A DNA stretch of 64,000 nt from Pseudomonadota bacterium (GTDB taxonomy: Bacteria; Pseudomonadota; Gammaproteobacteria; Burkholderiales; SG8-39). Each line of letters starts with the position of its first letter. Position 1 is the first letter of the stretch. The notes below the pieces were generated by a model, which did no database searches, was not told the DNA's origin, and saw only the letters and a list, made by a program, of their open reading frames with translations. Position numbers and translations under genes: made by a program. This document shows positions 61,253-64,000 of this stretch, in pieces. The stretch is from contig CANGMI010000005.1 in the NCBI GenBank assembly GCA_947455195.1, forward strand, positions 62,001 through 126,000. The letters are read 5' to 3'.

Positions 61253-62284
61253 ATGGGCCACAAGGTCACCCTCATGCCAAGCGGACATTCGTTCGATGTC
61301 CCCGAGGGCATATCCATTCTCACCGCCGGTCTCGATGCGGGTTACCTCATGCCCTACAGCTGCCGTGCGGCCACCTGCCGCGCCTGCCGTGGGCGAGTCA
61401 TCGAGGGCAGCGTCGACTTTGGCGGGGCGATCGACTCCTACCTCAATGCCGAGGAGCGCTCGGCTGGCTATGCGCTCCTCTGTTCCGCCCGCCCGCTGGC
61501 CGATTGCGTGATCGAGGTGGCCGAACTCTCCTTCGTCGGCGCCAAGCCGCGCATGGTGCCCTGCCGGGTCAAGTCGATAGAGCGGCCTGCATCCGATGTC
61601 GCGGTCGTGGAGGTGCGACTGCCGATGAACGAGAACTTCATGTTCGCTGCCGGTCAGTACATCGACATCCTGCTGAAGGACAAGCGTCGACGCAGTTATT
61701 CGATCGCCACGGCGCCCTCGGCCGAAGGTGTCACGACACTGGAACTGCACATTCGTCACATGCCGGGCGGGGCGTTCACTGACCATGTGTTCGGTGCCCT
61801 CAAGGTGGGCGAGATCCTGCGATTCGAAGGGCCGCTGGGCACCTTCTACCTGCGTGAGGACAGTGACCGGCCCATCGTGCTGCTCGCGAGTGGTACCGGC
61901 TTTGCGCCTCTCAAGGCCATCGTGGAACACACGATCGCGCGAGGTATCCGTCGGCCGATGACGCTCTACTGGGGTGCCCGGGTCAGGGCCGATCTGTACA
62001 TGCACGAACTGGCCGTGCGCTGGGCTGCCGAGATCCCCGGGTTTCAGTACATCCCCGTGCTTTCCGAGGCGACACCGGCCGATGCCTGGACCGGGCGAAC
62101 CGGGTTCGTGCACCGGGCGGTCATGCACGATCTGCCCGATCTCTCGGGGCATCAGGTTTATGCCTGTGGGGCCCCGGTCATGGTCGATGCTGCCCGGCGC
62201 GACTTCACCACGCAGTGCGGCTTGCCCGAAGCCGAGTTTCTCGCAGATTCCTTCATCACCGAGGCCGATCGCGCCCGACACTGA
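61253..62284 (+). CDS. 2Fe-2S ferredoxin/FAD/NAD(P)H oxidoreductase (oxygenase reductase type)
   Basis: This is a 343-residue reductase with a plant-type ferredoxin domain first (C37, C42, C45 and C77; SCRAATCRACRGRV). An FAD domain follows with the RxYS motif RRRSYSIATAP, then an NAD domain starting LLASGTGFAPLKAI and ending YACGAPVMVDAA. This layout is that of reductase components of ring-hydroxylating oxygenases such as TphA1 and of CDP-6-deoxyglucoseen reductase relatives. ATG 61253 has CAGGAG six bases upstream. A VOC gene follows after 18 bases. The oxygenase it would serve is not in the window. Confidence 0.92.
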   Translation: MGHKVTLMPSGHSFDVPEGISILTAGLDAGYLMPYSCRAATCRACRGRVIEGSVDFGGAIDSYLNAEERSAGYALLCSARPLADCVIEVAELSFVGAKPRMVPCRVKSIERPASDVAVVEVRLPMNENFMFAAGQYIDILLKDKRRRSYSIATAPSAEGVTTLELHIRHMPGGAFTDHVFGALKVGEILRFEGPLGTFYLREDSDRPIVLLASGTGFAPLKAIVEHTIARGIRRPMTLYWGARVRADLYMHELAVRWAAEIPGFQYIPVLSEATPADAWTGRTGFVHRAVMHDLPDLSGHQVYACGAPVMVDAARRDFTTQCGLPEAEFLADSFITEADRARH

Positions 62285-62302
62285 CAACCCCAGGAGACCA
62301 TC

Positions 62303-62836
62303 ATGCAGATTGACGACGTCCAGGACGCAGCCTTTGCCCCCGACAACAAGCAGTCTGTGGTGCGTGGCGAGATCCTCTCGCACGGCACCCTCGAGTGCTA
62401 CAGCCTTCAGAAGTCACGCGTGTTCTACGAAGAGTTTCTCGGACTCGAGTGCGTGCGCCATGCACGGCCGGCGATGGCGATCCGGTGCGGCATGAAGTTT
62501 CACATCGTGTGCGTCGAAGTGGGTGATGCGGTGCACCCGTGCTCGGTACTCAATCACTGGGGTATCGATGTCTCCAGCGAGGCCGAGGTCGACCGGGTCT
62601 GGCAAGCCGCCCAGGATCTGAAGGACAAGTACGGCATTCGCCAGGTGCTCGACAAGGTGAAGCAGCACGGCGTGTATTCGTTCTACCTGGAAGATTGTGA
62701 TCACAACTGGTGGGAAATCCAGCACTACGACGGGTTCCAGCACCAGGACATGTTCGATTTCGGCGACCGGTTCTCGATGGACGAGGACTCCGATATCCAC
62801 AATCTGGCCGAACTGCAGATCAAGACCTCGGCCTGA
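62303..62836 (+). CDS. VOC (glyoxalase/extradiol dioxygenase-like) family protein
   Basis: This is a 177-residue single vicinal-oxygen-chelate domain. Seen: GEILSHGTLECYSLQKSRVFYEEFLGLECV, HWGIDVSSEAEVDRVWQAAQ and EDCDHNWWEIQHYDGFQ. The His after the first strand and Glu in WWEIQ are likely metal ligands. The C-terminus is acidic (DFGDRFSMDEDSD). Members isomerise, cleave or bind small oxygenated compounds. AGGAG precedes the ATG and it is in one operon with the reductase. The reaction is unknown. Confidence 0.88.
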   Translation: MQIDDVQDAAFAPDNKQSVVRGEILSHGTLECYSLQKSRVFYEEFLGLECVRHARPAMAIRCGMKFHIVCVEVGDAVHPCSVLNHWGIDVSSEAEVDRVWQAAQDLKDKYGIRQVLDKVKQHGVYSFYLEDCDHNWWEIQHYDGFQHQDMFDFGDRFSMDEDSDIHNLAELQIKTSA

Positions 62837-62856
62837 ATGCCCCGGCCCGGGTACCG

Positions 62857-62887
62857 GCCTCTTTCCGGTCGTTGGAGCGAAAGAGGC
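62857..62887. terminator. Hairpin between the convergent VOC and pdxA-like genes
   Basis: GCCTCTTTC (62857-62865) pairs with GAAAGAGGC (62879-62887) around a 13-base loop. No T-run follows on either side. A weak bidirectional terminator is plausible in the 96-base gap between the two stops. Confidence 0.4.
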
Positions 62888-62932
62888 TGGCCCGGCCCGG
62901 CCATGAGCCAGGCGATGCCGCTCGGGATGCCC

Positions 62933-63958
62933 TCAGCGCCCCGAGGTCTCAGGGCGCTGGCGAAGCACGGCCAGTTCTGCAGCGAGGGTGATCGCTCGCT
63001 CCATCACTGACGAGCGGGCATGACCCTGCCAGGCGATGTCGTAGGCGGTCCCATGGCCTGCTGTCGTCCGGATGATCGATGTGCCCGCAATCACCGTGAC
63101 GTAGCCGTACCGTTTCAGCGGAATCACGCCCTGATCGTGGTACATGCCGACGATGCCATCGAACTCACCCTGATCGGCGGCCCAGTAGAGGCTGTCGGAA
63201 GGTTCGGGGCCTCGCACGTCGATGCCCTGTGCACGCAACCGTTCGACCACCGGAATCACTTCCTCGATTTCCTCGCGGCCAAAGAGGCCGCCATCACCGG
63301 CATGCGGGTTCAGACCGGCAACGCCGATGCGCGGGTGCTCGATCTTCCACAGCTCGCGGAGCGACTTGTCGGCGATGCGGATCACGGTTTCGATGTTCGC
63401 CTGGGTCACCCGATTGATGGCCTCGCGCAGCGAAACGTGCGAACTCACCAGATAGACCCGCGACCTTCCCCCGACCAGCACCGTGAAGTAGGTCGAGGCG
63501 TTGCACATCTCGGCATAGATGTCGGTCTGGCCCGAGTACTGCACATGTCCGGCTGCATGCATCGACTCCTTGTTGGTCGGACCTGAGGCAACCGCTGCAA
63601 TCTCGCCGCGGTTGGCCAGTTCGGCCGAGCAGCGGATGGCCTCCACGAAGGCACGTCCGCAGGCGGCATCGACCCCGCCGCGTCGATAACTGCCCGGGGG
63701 CAGATTGGCCAGATCGATCATGTCGATGATGCCCGGCTCGTATCGCGCGTCAGCCACGCGTGCTACCGGTCGAAATCGAAGGGGGGCATCGATCAGGCGT
63801 CGCGCATCCTCCATCACCCCTGCATCGCCGATGAGCAGCGGGCGGCATGCGCCCAGCACGGCGGGTGCACAGAGCGAGCGGGCGACGATCTCCGGACCGA
63901 TGCCGCCCGCATCGCCCATGGTGATGCCGACGATCGGCAGTTGCGTATCAGTGCTCAT
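62933..63958 (-). CDS. pdxA: PdxA-family dehydrogenase (PdxA2/TphB-like)
   Basis: This is a 341-residue metal- and NAD-dependent dehydrogenase of the 4-hydroxythreonine-4-phosphate dehydrogenase family. Metal His residues are conserved: H174 (SSHVSLREA), H219 (GLNPHAGDGG) and H274 (MYHDQGVIPLK). The housekeeping PdxA GHTE motif, whose His contacts the phosphate substrate, is here SGQTDIYAE with Gln144. With TMGDAGGIGPE at the N-terminus this points to a PdxA2-type enzyme acting on another substrate, such as a cis-dihydrodiol or a sugar-acid phosphate. The region before its start (63959-64000) may hold the end of another minus-strand gene, whose TGA would overlap the ATG. Confidence 0.88.
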   Translation of the reverse strand: MSTDTQLPIVGITMGDAGGIGPEIVARSLCAPAVLGACRPLLIGDAGVMEDARRLIDAPLRFRPVARVADARYEPGIIDMIDLANLPPGSYRRGGVDAACGRAFVEAIRCSAELANRGEIAAVASGPTNKESMHAAGHVQYSGQTDIYAEMCNASTYFTVLVGGRSRVYLVSSHVSLREAINRVTQANIETVIRIADKSLRELWKIEHPRIGVAGLNPHAGDGGLFGREEIEEVIPVVERLRAQGIDVRGPEPSDSLYWAADQGEFDGIVGMYHDQGVIPLKRYGYVTVIAGTSIIRTTAGHGTAYDIAWQGHARSSVMERAITLAAELAVLRQRPETSGR

Positions 63959-64000
63959 CAGGGTCTTCCCTTTTCGTGGTCCGGTGCGCTGCGCCGCCAG

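Overview
The window is about 64 kb of GC-rich, densely packed bacterial chromosome. Gene content and order point to a betaproteobacterium of the order Burkholderiales. The main evidence is Bug-type tripartite tricarboxylate receptors, a phasin, a DesA-type desaturase with the characteristic C-terminal tail, a MutL with an endonuclease motif, and the orders clpS-clpA, exbB-exbD-lpxK-trm112-kdsB-adk and ftsK-lolA-rarA-serS. The genus cannot be fixed from this sequence. I see no rRNA, tRNA, IS element, prophage or CRISPR array.

Layout. 1-1.6 kb: two Bug receptors on the minus strand, separated by a 7-bp tandem repeat. 1.8-8.9 kb: a HiPIP, the helicase HrpA, an EI24/CysZ-like membrane protein and glutamine-dependent NAD synthetase, all on the plus strand. 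8.9-17.2 kb: a phasin with a clear promoter and three repeated operator-like sites, a DMT exporter, a hotdog thioesterase, GluQ-RS, a thioredoxin, an MFS-purN-rsmB overlapping operon and a fatty acid desaturase. 17.3-20.3 kb: radC-rpmB-rpmG, divergent from coaBC-dut. 20.3-26.1 kb: a zinc-type CDF exporter, clpS-clpA, a cold-shock protein with a long leader, a small exported Lys/Ala-rich protein and a DUF192 protein. 26.2-28.3 kb: sodB and xseA.

28.3-28.9 kb: an AT-rich, gene-free patch with a cluster of DnaA-box sequences, including a perfect inverted pair. 28.9-35.3 kb: an ExbB/ExbD energy-coupling pair, lpxK, trm112, kdsB, adk and a proton pyrophosphatase of the K+-independent type. 35.3-43.7 kb: gamma-glutamyltransferase, a glutathione peroxidase, miaA-mutL, a DedA protein, and tsaE with an AmiC-type amidase. 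43.7-53 kb: queG, a NiCoT nickel/cobalt transporter with an unusual start region, an ABC-F ATPase, the RNA helicase RhlE, a FemAB-like acyltransferase, PII, thioredoxin reductase and a Crp/Fnr regulator. 53.1-58.7 kb: ftsK, lolA, rarA and serS.

58.8-64 kb is the only clearly accessory, catabolic-looking part. It holds a Bug receptor, a thiolase-like enzyme, a 2Fe-2S flavin oxidoreductase, a VOC protein and a PdxA-family dehydrogenase. This set resembles the receptor, reductase and dehydrogenase parts of terephthalate/isophthalate-type pathways, but no oxygenase is visible inside the window. Most of the rest is housekeeping: cofactor, ribosome, lipid A, cell division and repair genes.
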